From contig WQWI01000003.1 in assembly GCA_009785425.1 (NCBI GenBank), positions 1 to 64,000 of the forward strand: a stretch of 64,000 nt of DNA, written 5' to 3'. Below the pieces are notes generated by a model, which saw only the letters and a program-made list of their open reading frames with translations, searched no databases and was not told where the DNA came from. Below, piece by piece: positions 10,101-18,128 of the stretch. Origin of the DNA: Bacteroidales bacterium (GTDB lineage Bacteria; Bacteroidota; Bacteroidia; Bacteroidales; P3). How positions within the stretch are numbered: position 1 is the first letter of the stretch; each line of letters opens with the position of its first letter. The position numbers were made by a program, and so were the translations under genes.

Positions 10101-10203
10101 TGTCAAACACATCAACCACCGTTCCGGTGATTGTGCGTTGAGCAGATAACGTTTGTGCCACTGCTAACAGTAGCACAATAAATAGAATTTTTTTCATACT
10201 CAT
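7114..10203 (-). CDS. SusC/RagA family TonB-dependent transporter
   Basis: A 1029-residue outer-membrane importer. After a signal peptide (cut after LSA, about residue 20) comes a carboxypeptidase-regulatory-like domain (TITGTVVD..., about 22-105), the plug (VISAYGV, then PLFVVDGVPI near 180-190 and an ITVLRDASATAIFGARASNGVV stretch that is a SusC hallmark), and a 22-strand barrel that ends in Phe (NLNF). Start may be the ATG at 10203 or the one two codons later at 10197; both precede MKKILF. It lies 44 nt after the S9 peptidase gene and is followed by its SusD partner. Substrate is likely a peptide or other polymer fragment processed by the adjacent hydrolases (inference). Confidence 0.95.
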   Translation of the reverse strand: MSMKKILFIVLLLAVAQTLSAQRTITGTVVDVFDNLGIPGATVTVRGANLGTITDIDGRYSLNVPADATHLVFSFMGMVTQTVEIGGLATIDVRMTHGATALEGVVISAYGVTSRASFTGSATRIGSDLLEGRTTPSITTALQGAVPGLVVSSFAATPGSPPDLQIRGLGSANSGTAPLFVVDGVPILSESTSAFADQERALDMLAALAPSDIESITVLRDASATAIFGARASNGVVLITTRQGQAGRTQFSVNVRGGLNSRHGIRGGMQPLNTEQYIDFITRSWQAANPHLTMEEVINELSTTWVNPLAPVEFRRSIIADDINTDWYDEIMRVGRLFDVNASASGGTDRTRFFISGGYQRNEGVVIAQGFERYNARINLTNQATDWLTLGVNVSGALTNMSNTLTGSGAASPIYLATVFLLPNEPVRNPDGTWNEWTNSFAAARMNPVALYTDPEGTRNWQDQYRFTLNPFIRMNLMEDLVFQTRFGYDLMVGDEWSVWSGRFHNQVRPQNGRTVRRLDLRSVQSIVNTINWMPTFGLHNFNIMVGQEAQKWSESMTTSTAFGHSHPLLYVFNATSTGQIITGFNRYATISSVFSNAEYSIWDRYYLSASFRRDGSSRLGANRQWGNFWSVGGRWRISHENFMRPLEHIISTAALRVSYGTTGNQQVMGGFYAARGFYGFGFNYNEQPGMIPLRVANPDLRWESNNKFNIGIDLLLFDRLSLEVDFYDELTTDMIFEVPATLTSGFAVTTRNIGEMRNRGVEAMLTGVLVSQRNLRWTASFNITRNVNRLERLATDEPIFNRNYLIHQEGLDFNTFNMIVFAGVDPTNGRAMFLRGGDGPNRYDIVYHVNQAQRMTLDRRTTPDFFGGFSTTLNAFGFDLSVHTSFSVGGWMHSGDARMLEHFGRNSWRTTSVFAHENSWRPDRTDAILPQIIRQASVDGGATANTMHLMPADIFRIQSITLGYTIPREVAQRMHLTSARIFLSFENPFFFTHRDFRGTTPEIGLEWPDNMWPAPPFRTNAIGLNLNF

Positions 10204-10247
10204 AGTTTTTGGTTTATATTGTCATAGTTTTGCGTTTTTTGTTGAAA

Positions 10248-13100
10248 TTAGTCGATATGTTCGAAGTCCAACCCCCAGTCAATACCTTTTCGAGTCGCCG
10301 GAACACCACGCTCAATCCATACCGGAGCAGGCTCCCCTTTTAGGAAGTGATTAAAAAACTGTGATAAACGAATACTTAAATCTTTTTGGTTGCGACGCTC
10401 TCTCAAATTGTGGGCTTCTCCGTTGTAATTAAGGAGCCACACAGGTTTGCCCAAACGACGTAGTCCTGTAAAAAGTTGAATACCCTCTTCCCATGGAACA
10501 GCCCCATCCCCATCGTTGTGCATAATCAACAAAGGTGTATTCACGTTCGGCAAGAAAAACAGTGGAGAGTTTTCAATATACAAATCAAGTGCATCCCAAA
10601 GATTTTGACCTATACGGCTTTGCGTTCCCTCATATTGAAACTGCCTCACTAACCCTGTCGCCCAACGTATTGTACCATAAGCACTCGTCATGTTGGACAC
10701 CGGGGCTCCGGCCATGGCTGCTCTAAAACGATCTGTTCGAGTAATTATCCAAGCAATTTTATAACCTGCCCAACTTTGCCCCTGAATACCGATGTTATCC
10801 TGATCTACCCAAGGATTTTCGATGAGCATATCAACTCCGGACATAATAGAGTTGTAAGCACTTTGCCCGGGAAATCCCAAATCGTAATAGATATCCGGAA
10901 GAAACACAAGATATCCGTTACTCACAAAATAACTGATGTTGATTGTTGATCGGCTTGGAGCCGGTTCTCTATGATGAAAAAGCTGATAAGACCGTCTTTC
11001 GTAAAAGAAAACAATCATAGGATATTTTTTTGCCGGATCAAAATTTTCGGGTTTGAAAAGAATACCATCATGCGGGCGACCGTTAGGACATGCCCAACTC
11101 ACCAATTGAGCAGTTCCCCACAAATAATTTTCTTGTTGCGGATTAATGTCGCTCAATCGTGTTTGAGTTCTGAACCTATTGCGGGTTATCCACAAATTCG
11201 GAGATTCGGAAAAATTACTTCTTACAAAAGTATAAATTCTACCATCGTTAGACCACCGCAAATGCTGATAATTGTGTCCGTCTAAGACAAGCCGTTGCAT
11301 CGGCGTCCGTCTTCTACCTTGCTCTTTAAGGAAAAACCCGTTGTATTTATTAACGTTGTCGAATGCGGTAAAGTGTATTGTTTCTCCATCTCTGATAGGG
11401 TCAGCGGTGGTAGGAGACCACCACCTTCCTCTCCATGAGGTAATAGTGGCATCCTTACTCAAATGTAGGATACAGAATGAATAACGATTTAGCCGTCCGA
11501 TACCATCCGTAAGCATAAAAGGTGCATTTCTTCCACTTGGATCTACTTCCCAAATATCATACCTGTCACTTAAGAAAATCACTGCATCATTTTCACGCCA
11601 ACCACCGGAGCCATAAGGGGGAGGAAGTTGAGGTCTGTCGTGCACTTCGTCCCAAAAGGCAACGCCAATTCCTTCGGTGAGATTGTGCATAGTTTCGGTT
11701 GCTACCTCATAACTAAACCAATGACGTGCAGTTCGGTCAAACCACACTAAAAACCTGCCTTCCGGTGATGCATGAGTACCTGTTAGCGTACCGGCAGTAA
11801 TTAGTCTTCTTGGTTCGCCTGTTGCAACATCAATAATGTAAAGATCATCAGGAGTATCTGCATTCCATTGCCTCTGTATTCGGTATGGTACATTGCTGAC
11901 AGAAAAAGCCCAGTCGGAACTCCAATGGTTTGGCACCGATACATTCGGACGTTGAGGGGTAGCCAACCGTACTAATCCACTCTGAGGCGAACGAATATTC
12001 ACATAAGAGAGGTAAGATCTTCTCAAACTTCGCTGTAAATTAACAAGTTGTTCTGGTTGCACAAAGTCATCACGGTAGTGCCAAATATCAAGTCGGGCTG
12101 TTTCAAAATCGACCAAGTTTGTGTCTTTTTCAAGAGGTCTTGGTGCAATTCCAAAGAAAAGCCGTGTGCCTTCCTTGTTAATAGATAGTGTGCGATTTTC
12201 ACTAATGATATAGTTTAGAGGAAGTCCGGCGATATTAGCATCCACTACGCGAATTGCACGATTATCACCTCTTTCGAAAAAATAGATATTGATTGAATTT
12301 TCGGAGCCTGTGGAGATATCCGTATTTGCATAAAACGCAAAAAAGCGTTCGTTTTTGTCCGAAGTAGGAAGAAAAAAGCGGGAGCCACGCGGTCCGGTAA
12401 GAACAGCTCGCTCTGTTCTGGTTATGAGATCATACAGATAAAGCCCATCCAAAGTATTACCCGTGTCATTACTGTTGAGCCTCCGTACAAAAAACAATTC
12501 TGTTCCGTTTCTTGTGAAAGCAAACTCGCTTACAAACCTCAAAGTATCAACCTGTCCGGTAGCAAAATAGTGTAACATAAGATCGCGACCCTCTTCGGGC
12601 TCTCTTCGTGGAGGTCTTGCTCCATCCGAAGTATCTGCCGGAGGAGTTGTCTTAAAAGCAACTGCCAAACTACCTTCTTCTGCCATTTTGAAAGAATACA
12701 GATATGGGTATTTAATCAACTCTGAACGCCCCAAAGCCCAAATAGCCAACGTGTCTTTAGGCATTTCTTCTCGGCTTCTTCTTTCGATTCTTGCCTGACG
12801 GGTTTGTTCAAAAAATGGAGCAATGGCACAAACGGCAAACCTGCTGTCAAAAGTTATAGCAGGCGTTCTGCCACGATCAATAACAAAAGAAGATCCATTA
12901 AGCAAGTTGCTCTGTAGCAAGTAACCATCGCTCGCCTGAGCATTTACAACAGTTATGCTAAACCTGCCATCTTGACTCATTATTACAGAGCCGATAGACT
13001 TCCACGTATCGTACACGGTATGATTTAAAGGCACTCTCTGTGCATTCAACGAGCCGATAATCAACAAAATTTTTACAAAGACAGGTAATTTTTTTTTCAT
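10248..13100 (-). CDS. secreted S9 family (prolyl-oligopeptidase-type) serine peptidase
   Basis: A 950-residue protein with a signal peptide (about 1-20), a long N-terminal beta-propeller region, and a C-terminal alpha/beta-hydrolase peptidase domain. The nucleophile elbow GQSWAGY carries Ser776. The acid is in HNDGDGAVPW and the base in GEAHNLRERR, about 40 residues later, in the usual S9 order. Length and layout match the large Bacteroidetes S9 peptidases often annotated as prolyl oligopeptidases. It is the first gene of the predicted operon with SusC, SusD and the repeat lipoprotein, and a consensus promoter lies at 13176-13206. It probably trims peptides in the periplasm or at the surface. 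Exact cleavage specificity is not readable. Confidence 0.88.
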   Translation of the reverse strand: MKKKLPVFVKILLIIGSLNAQRVPLNHTVYDTWKSIGSVIMSQDGRFSITVVNAQASDGYLLQSNLLNGSSFVIDRGRTPAITFDSRFAVCAIAPFFEQTRQARIERRSREEMPKDTLAIWALGRSELIKYPYLYSFKMAEEGSLAVAFKTTPPADTSDGARPPRREPEEGRDLMLHYFATGQVDTLRFVSEFAFTRNGTELFFVRRLNSNDTGNTLDGLYLYDLITRTERAVLTGPRGSRFFLPTSDKNERFFAFYANTDISTGSENSINIYFFERGDNRAIRVVDANIAGLPLNYIISENRTLSINKEGTRLFFGIAPRPLEKDTNLVDFETARLDIWHYRDDFVQPEQLVNLQRSLRRSYLSYVNIRSPQSGLVRLATPQRPNVSVPNHWSSDWAFSVSNVPYRIQRQWNADTPDDLYIIDVATGEPRRLITAGTLTGTHASPEGRFLVWFDRTARHWFSYEVATETMHNLTEGIGVAFWDEVHDRPQLPPPYGSGGWRENDAVIFLSDRYDIWEVDPSGRNAPFMLTDGIGRLNRYSFCILHLSKDATITSWRGRWWSPTTADPIRDGETIHFTAFDNVNKYNGFFLKEQGRRRTPMQRLVLDGHNYQHLRWSNDGRIYTFVRSNFSESPNLWITRNRFRTQTRLSDINPQQENYLWGTAQLVSWACPNGRPHDGILFKPENFDPAKKYPMIVFFYERRSYQLFHHREPAPSRSTINISYFVSNGYLVFLPDIYYDLGFPGQSAYNSIMSGVDMLIENPWVDQDNIGIQGQSWAGYKIAWIITRTDRFRAAMAGAPVSNMTSAYGTIRWATGLVRQFQYEGTQSRIGQNLWDALDLYIENSPLFFLPNVNTPLLIMHNDGDGAVPWEEGIQLFTGLRRLGKPVWLLNYNGEAHNLRERRNQKDLSIRLSQFFNHFLKGEPAPVWIERGVPATRKGIDWGLDFEHID

Positions 13101-13175
13101 ATTTTGAATATCTTGTTACTATACGCAAAAAAGGTCTATCAATGAGTGCAGAGGAATATAACATATACGCCGTCA

Positions 13176-13206
13176 CAAAGATACAAAAAATTAATGTAAA
13201 AACCAA
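13176..13206 (-). promoter_or_regulatory. promoter of the S9 peptidase-Sus operon
   Basis: On the minus strand a TATCTTTG box (13176-13183) matches the Bacteroidetes -7 consensus TAnnTTTG, with a TTGG about 20 nt upstream. Transcription would start near 13169, leaving a leader of about 70 nt before the ATG at 13100. Confidence 0.75.
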
Positions 13207-13260
13207 TTTTTTTGCTACTTAAAGTGGCTTAGCCGTAAAAATTGTTCAGACACGATATGA

Positions 13261-13431
13261 AACGAATTGCCAGAACATTACAAGAATACCCGTTTGCACG
13301 AATTCATGGTTATGCCAAATCATGTGCATGGAATTATTGAAATAATAAGCCCTGTCGCAAATATACGTTGTAGGGGCAACGCATGCCTCGTCCCTACATC
13401 ACCAACAATCCCACAACATGGGAAAAGATAG
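13261..13431 (+). pseudogene. relic of a REP-associated tyrosine transposase (IS200-like, RAYT)
   Basis: A frame without start codon context reads ELPEHYKNTRLHEFMVMPN and then HVHGIIEII, ending at TAG 13429. The motif MPNHVHGII carries the HUH histidine pair of IS200-like REP-associated transposases. Only about 57 codons remain of a protein normally near 180-200 residues: the N-terminus and the catalytic tyrosine region are gone. It sits between the S9 operon promoter and the end of nqrF. Its presence fits with the many REP/REPIN-like palindromes in this window, whose mobilising enzyme this family would be. Confidence 0.75.
13369..13398. repeat. REP-like hairpin inside the transposase relic
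   Basis: The arms TGTAGGGGC and GTCCCTACA pair at eight of nine positions around a 12-nt loop. It overlaps the 3' part of the RAYT relic, suggesting a palindromic element landed in, or was retained with, the transposase remnant. Confidence 0.5.
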
Positions 13432-13466
13432 GTTTAATGCCGTATCACGGCAATAGAAAAACGACA

Positions 13467-14726
13467 CTAATCACCAAAATCATCAAGCGCAATCATCTCC
13501 TTCGGAACACCGAGATCATCAAGCATTTGAAGTACAGCCTTGTTCATTTGAGGTGGACCGCAGATATAGTATTCAATTTCTTCGGGTTCGGCATGATTTT
13601 TGAGATAGTTCTCTAAAATAACTTGATGGATAAAGCCGGTGTAACCCGTCCAGTTGTCCTCAGGACGTGGCTCGGAAAGAGCAATGTTGAATTTGAAATC
13701 CGGAAAGTCTTTTTCGATTTTACGGAAGTCTTCTTCATAGAATAACTCACGAAGCGAGCGTCCGCCGTACCAAAATGTGGCTTTTCGGTCTGTTTTTTTC
13801 GTAACAAATTGATCCAAAATATGCGAACGCATGGGCGCCATTCCGGCTCCACCGCCGATAAACATCATTTCGCGCTTGGTATCTTTGATGTGGAATTCGC
13901 CATAAGGTCCGGAAACAGTAACTTTGTCGCCGGGTTTTCGCGAAAAAATGTATGACGAACAAACACCCGGATTCACTTTCATAAATCCGCCTGTTTTTGG
14001 ATCGAATGGCGGTGTTGCAACGCGAATAGTCAGCATCACAATATCGCCTTCCGCAGGATAGTTAGCCATGGAATACGCTCGATAACAAGGCTCGGTGTTT
14101 TTCATTTTCAAATCCCACATGCGGTACTTATCCCATTCATCGCGATATTCTTCTTCCACCAAAATGTCTTTACCGTAGTCCACTTCACAAACGGGTACAT
14201 CAATCTGAACGTAGCCTCCCGATTGGAAATTCAAGTGTTCGCCTTCAGGTAATTTCACGATAAATTCTTTGAGGTACGTTGCCACATTTCGGTTGGAAAC
14301 CACTTCGCATTCCCATTTTTTGACACCAAAAACTTCTTCCGGAACGTGAATGTCCAAATCGCCTCGAACTTTGACTTGGCAGGCCAATCGCCATTTGTCT
14401 TGCTGTTCTCTGCGCGTAAAAAATCCGGTTTCTGTTGCTAAAATATCGCCGGCTCCGTCTAAAACTTGACAGCGACAAACACCACAAGTTCCACCTCCAC
14501 CGCAAGCCGATGGTAAAAAGATTTTATTGTCGGTCAGTGTTGTGAGCAGGGTTGAGCCCGGTTGAACGATGAGTTCGTTTTCGCCGTTAACCATGATTTT
14601 GACATCGCCTTGAGGCATGAGTTTTTTTCGTGCGTAGAGAATAACTCCTACAAGCGTCAAAATAACCGTCAGAAATCCGGCAACGCCGAAGATAATGTGT
14701 TGGAATATTGGGTCTGTGTTTAACAT
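13467..14726 (-). CDS. nqrF: Na+-translocating NADH:quinone reductase subunit F
   Basis: NqrF takes electrons from NADH through FAD and a 2Fe-2S centre into the sodium-pumping complex. An N-terminal membrane helix (about 10-32) anchors the protein. The ferredoxin-like domain shows Cys75, Cys81, Cys84 and Cys116. The flavodoxin-reductase domain follows with RAYSMAN (FAD, about 215) and [12 protein letters not shown] and YICGPPQM motifs for NAD binding. Length (419) is normal. It is the last gene of the nqrABCDEF unit, separated from nqrE by a 101-nt gap with a REPIN-like palindrome. Confidence 0.97.
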   Translation of the reverse strand: MLNTDPIFQHIIFGVAGFLTVILTLVGVILYARKKLMPQGDVKIMVNGENELIVQPGSTLLTTLTDNKIFLPSACGGGGTCGVCRCQVLDGAGDILATETGFFTRREQQDKWRLACQVKVRGDLDIHVPEEVFGVKKWECEVVSNRNVATYLKEFIVKLPEGEHLNFQSGGYVQIDVPVCEVDYGKDILVEEEYRDEWDKYRMWDLKMKNTEPCYRAYSMANYPAEGDIVMLTIRVATPPFDPKTGGFMKVNPGVCSSYIFSRKPGDKVTVSGPYGEFHIKDTKREMMFIGGGAGMAPMRSHILDQFVTKKTDRKATFWYGGRSLRELFYEEDFRKIEKDFPDFKFNIALSEPRPEDNWTGYTGFIHQVILENYLKNHAEPEEIEYYICGPPQMNKAVLQMLDDLGVPKEMIALDDFGD

Positions 14727-14750
14727 TTTTGATTTCTTTATTTTTTGGTT

Positions 14751-14811
14751 GTCATTGCGGGCTTGTTCCGCAATCCCCTGCTATGGGATTCCCGCCTTCA
14801 CGGGAATGACG
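14751..14811. repeat. REPIN-like inverted pair of REP palindromes between nqrE and nqrF
   Basis: Two imperfect palindromes face each other: GTCATTGCGGG...CCGCAATCCCC at the left and GGGATTCCCGCC...CGGGAATGAC at the right. The same GTCATTCC...GGAATC theme recurs at 16879-16959, 51271-51300 and 52335-52398. In RNA it would fold as a stable stem between two operon genes. Confidence 0.8.
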
Positions 14812-14827
14812 TGTTTGTTTTTATTTT

Positions 14828-15445
14828 TTACAATCTAATTCCCATGAACGACATGAAGCCTATAGCCATCAATCCGGTAACGATAAACGCAATTCCAAGA
14901 CCTCTAAGCGGTGCCGGAATGTTTGAATAACGAATTTTTTCACGAATGGCGGAAATACCGACAATGGCAATCAACCAACCGATTCCCGAGCCAAATGCGA
15001 AGACTGTGACTTCGAGAATATTTTCGTATTCGCGTTCCTGCATAAACAACGAACCGCCCATAATCGCACATTGTACAGCAACCAAAGGCAAGAAAATTCC
15101 CAATTCGTTGTACAACACCGGAGCGTATTTTTCAACAACCATTTCCACCACTTGCGTAAGTGATGCAATAACGGCAATGAACATAATAAAACTGAGAAAA
15201 CTCAAATCAACGTGTGCCAAATCCGGACTAATCCAAACCAATGCACCTTGTTTGAGCAGATAGTTAAAAATCAAATAGTTTAGCGGAACCGTTACAGCCA
15301 AAACAAACAGGATAACGAGCCCAAAGCCCACTGATGTTCTAACCGTTTTAGAAATCGCCAAGAATGCACACATCCCAAGGAAATATGCAAAAATCATGTT
15401 ATCGACAAAAATCGACGAAATGAATATATTGAGTAAGTTTTCCAT
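14828..15445 (-). CDS. nqrE: Na+-translocating NADH:quinone reductase subunit E
   Basis: A 205-residue integral membrane protein with six predicted helices, homologous to RnfA/RsxA. It shows the family segments FAYFLGMCAFLAISK near the N-terminus and the LPLVAVQCAIMGG segment near 115-130. The latter carries one of the conserved cysteines that hold the 2Fe-2S centre in the NqrD/NqrE pair. Cys26 (GMCAF) and Cys125 (VQCAI) are both present. It lies 9 nt downstream of nqrD. Confidence 0.96.
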   Translation of the reverse strand: MENLLNIFISSIFVDNMIFAYFLGMCAFLAISKTVRTSVGFGLVILFVLAVTVPLNYLIFNYLLKQGALVWISPDLAHVDLSFLSFIMFIAVIASLTQVVEMVVEKYAPVLYNELGIFLPLVAVQCAIMGGSLFMQEREYENILEVTVFAFGSGIGWLIAIVGISAIREKIRYSNIPAPLRGLGIAFIVTGLMAIGFMSFMGIRL

Positions 15446-15454
15446 AATCTGTGA

Positions 15455-16102
15455 TTAATTTTTTTCGATGAGTTCGTTATTTTTTAGGCGATGAATCCAA
15501 ATCATAACACCCACGAGAATGAGTGCCATTGGAGGCAAGATAAACAAGCCGTTGTTCACATAACCTGCATCATAAAAGGCTTGCGGAATAACTTGAAATC
15601 CCCAAAGCGTTCCCGATCCGAGAAGTTCGCGGAAAAACGCAACAATTAATAAAATCACACCATAACCGGTTGCGTTTCCGATTCCATCCAAAAACGATTG
15701 CCAAGGTTTGTTGGTCATGGCAAAGGCTTCCAAGCGTCCCATCACGATACAGTTTGTGATAATTAAGCCCACAAAAATCGAGAGTTGTCTGCTGATTTCA
15801 AACGCAAAGGCCAATAGAATTTGGTCAACAATAATTACCAAAAACGCCACAATCATTAATTGTACAATCATTCGGATGCGTGGCGGAATGGTTGTTCGCA
15901 AAAGCGAGACCAACAAGTTCGACACTGCCAAAACGGCAATAACGGAAACTGCCATAACGAAAGCCGGTTGGAGTTGTACGGTTACTGCCAAAGCCGAACA
16001 AACACCGAGTACTTGCACGGTTATCGGGTTGTCTCTACCCAATGGCTTGCTCAGCAACTTCATATTTGCCGGAGAAAATAAAGGTTGTTTTTTGTTTTCC
16101 AT
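15455..16102 (-). CDS. nqrD: Na+-translocating NADH:quinone reductase subunit D
   Basis: A 215-residue membrane protein with about six helices, paralogous to RnfE. It carries the conserved cysteine positions in LGVCSALAV (near 35) and TNCIVMGRLEAFAM (near 119) that pair with NqrE around the intramembrane iron-sulfur centre. Only 2 nt separate it from nqrC, so the two are probably translationally coupled. Confidence 0.96.
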   Translation of the reverse strand: MENKKQPLFSPANMKLLSKPLGRDNPITVQVLGVCSALAVTVQLQPAFVMAVSVIAVLAVSNLLVSLLRTTIPPRIRMIVQLMIVAFLVIIVDQILLAFAFEISRQLSIFVGLIITNCIVMGRLEAFAMTNKPWQSFLDGIGNATGYGVILLIVAFFRELLGSGTLWGFQVIPQAFYDAGYVNNGLFILPPMALILVGVMIWIHRLKNNELIEKN

Positions 16103-16104
16103 TG

Positions 16105-16845
16105 TTAGTCTATGTTTTGTTCTTGTTGTTGTCTACGTTGATTTCTAAAGTATGGTACATAATTTTCCAAACTCGTTTGAATGGTTTCGCTCAAGCCGTC
16201 GCCGGTGATTGTTCCTCCGGAGAGTGCATCAACTCCGTGAGGATTAGTTGCCCCACCTCTCATCAATCTTACCGACACGAAATTATCGTTATCATCAAAA
16301 ATTCGTTTTCCTACAAATTGTTGGTGAAACCACGATTCGGCAACTTGTGAGCCCAATCCGGGTGTTTCGCCGGCATGGTCAAACACCACACCTGCAATCG
16401 TATTGAAGTCGCCTCGCAGTGCTACATAGCCCCAAAGCGGTCCCCACAAACCTCTGCCGATTACGGGAACAATATATTTTCTTTGTCCGTTGATTTCACT
16501 TACAAACATTGGAAATGCAGGCTCTTCCGTGCTTCTTCCTCTTTCGAGGTCTTGAAGTCTTCGGAGTTCATCTCTTAGTTCGACATCGAACGGATTACGA
16601 CCATCGTCGACAATATCTCCGTGGCGATTGATCAAGCGTTGCTCAACAATATGTCTGTCGAACAATTCTTCGGCGTTTGCTCGTGTAGATTCAATACTTG
16701 CCGAAGTCAAAATGTCTTGAATTTTTGCGATTCTTATGTTGCGCTGCTGAAACGGTTGGAGAAACAGTGCGGTCGTTGCAAGAACTCCTGCAATTACAAC
16801 GACCAGAATGGTTGCATAGATGAAGATGTATCGGTTGCTGAACAT
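16105..16845 (-). CDS. nqrC: Na+-translocating NADH:quinone reductase subunit C, FMN-bearing
   Basis: NqrC has one N-terminal helix (about 8-28) and a periplasmic FMN-binding domain. FMN is attached to a threonine in a D-x-x-S/T-G-A-T motif by ApbE. Here the motif reads DALSGGT (206-212), so Thr212 is the expected acceptor but the usual alanine is glycine. The protein is 246 residues, slightly shorter than the Vibrio type. It follows nqrB after a 120-nt gap holding a REPIN-like element. Confidence 0.95.
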   Translation of the reverse strand: MFSNRYIFIYATILVVVIAGVLATTALFLQPFQQRNIRIAKIQDILTSASIESTRANAEELFDRHIVEQRLINRHGDIVDDGRNPFDVELRDELRRLQDLERGRSTEEPAFPMFVSEINGQRKYIVPVIGRGLWGPLWGYVALRGDFNTIAGVVFDHAGETPGLGSQVAESWFHQQFVGKRIFDDNDNFVSVRLMRGGATNPHGVDALSGGTITGDGLSETIQTSLENYVPYFRNQRRQQQEQNID

Positions 16846-16878
16846 TGTTTATTTTTGTTTTTTTGTTTTCGTTTTTTT

Positions 16879-16959
16879 CGTCATTCCCGCGAAGGCGGGA
16901 ATCTCCTTGTTTCTACGTTCCCCTTGTTCTAGGGGATTCCCGCCTTCGCGGGAATGACG
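16879..16959. repeat. REPIN-like inverted REP pair between nqrB and nqrC
   Basis: GTCATTCCCGCGAAGGCGGG with trailing AATC (16880-16903) and its reverse complement (16935-16958) form a 24-bp perfect inverted repeat. Each half is itself palindromic (TTCCCGC-gaag-GCGGGAA). This is the structure expected of a REPIN mobilised by a RAYT transposase. Confidence 0.88.
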
Positions 16960-16965
16960 TGCTGT

Positions 16966-18126
16966 TTATGTCTGTTCTGCGACAATTTGTGCTCGTTTCA
17001 AACGTCGTTTTTTATTAGCATTTATCACGTAATGATCAATCAGCGGAGCAAAAGTGTTCATCAATAAAATTGCTAACATCATACCTTCCGGATAAGCCGG
17101 ATTGAACACACGTATCAGTACGGCAATCACACCGATCAAGAATCCGTAAAACCATTTTCCTGTTCCGGTTTGCGAAGCAGTTACAGGATCAGTCGCCATA
17201 AATACCGCTCCAAACAAAAATCCTCCCATCAACAGGTGATAATATGCCGGAACTTGAAACCACACATTTTCGCCTCCAATCAAATTGAGGAGCCCACCCA
17301 TTGCTAAACCGCCAAGTATAACCGAAAACATGATTCGGAAACTCGCAACGCCCGTAAACAGCAGGATTGCAGCACCAAGTAAGATTGCTATTGCCGATGT
17401 TTCGCCGATACTTCCGGGCATTAGTCCGACAAACATGTGTTGTGCAGACATAATATCCAAACTTCCGGCTTGTATTTCTGCTAATGGCGTTGCACCTGTG
17501 AGAGCATCGCCTTTATCGCGAATCCAAACGCCATCGCCGGACATTTGTCCCGGATAGGCAAAAAACAAAAATGCACGTGCAATCAAAGCCGGATTCCAAA
17601 CATTCATTCCCGTTCCGCCAAACACTTCTTTTCCGATAATCACAGCGAAAGCCGTTGCTACTGCTACCATCCAAAGTGGAACTGTAGGTGGACAAAGCAA
17701 TGGAATCAACAAGCCTGTTACTAAAATTCCTTCGTGCACCTCATGTCCGCGGAGTTGTGCAGCAACAAATTCAATAATAAAACCTGTTGCATAAACTACG
17801 ATAACAATCGGCAAAACCCTCCAAAATCCATAAAAGAATTCTTGCCAAAACGTTGCTTCTACACCGTGCGACAAAAAATGTTGAACTCCCACATTCCACA
17901 TACCAAACAACAAAGCTGGTATCAATGCCAAAAGCACGATTCCCATATTGCGTTTCGAGTCGATGCTGTCGCGAATATGTGAGCCTTTTAAGGTTACCTT
18001 GTTCGGCACGAATAAAAGCGTTTCAAATGCATCGAACGTGGAGTGCAACCAATGTAATTTGCCACCTTTTACAAAGTTTGGCTTGATTTTATCAATAAAA
18101 TCTCTTAAAAATCGCATTTCTAACAT
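16966..18126 (-). CDS. nqrB: Na+-translocating NADH:quinone reductase subunit B, FMN-bearing
   Basis: NqrB is the main membrane subunit with about ten helices and covalent FMN. The flavinylation motif DALTGATPL is intact and places FMN on Thr213. The KEVFGGTGMNVWNPALIARAF segment before it and MATDPVTAS after it are family signatures. Length (386) is close to the usual 390-415. It starts 2 nt after nqrA ends. Confidence 0.97.
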   Translation of the reverse strand: MLEMRFLRDFIDKIKPNFVKGGKLHWLHSTFDAFETLLFVPNKVTLKGSHIRDSIDSKRNMGIVLLALIPALLFGMWNVGVQHFLSHGVEATFWQEFFYGFWRVLPIVIVVYATGFIIEFVAAQLRGHEVHEGILVTGLLIPLLCPPTVPLWMVAVATAFAVIIGKEVFGGTGMNVWNPALIARAFLFFAYPGQMSGDGVWIRDKGDALTGATPLAEIQAGSLDIMSAQHMFVGLMPGSIGETSAIAILLGAAILLFTGVASFRIMFSVILGGLAMGGLLNLIGGENVWFQVPAYYHLLMGGFLFGAVFMATDPVTASQTGTGKWFYGFLIGVIAVLIRVFNPAYPEGMMLAILLMNTFAPLIDHYVINANKKRRLKRAQIVAEQT

Positions 18127-18128
18127 AT

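Noticed and set aside
13438-13452. Hairpin TGCCGT-atc-ACGGCA after nqrF as its terminator
   Set aside because: No T-run follows on the minus strand (TTAAACC), and the stem is only six pairs, so an intrinsic terminator is not supported.
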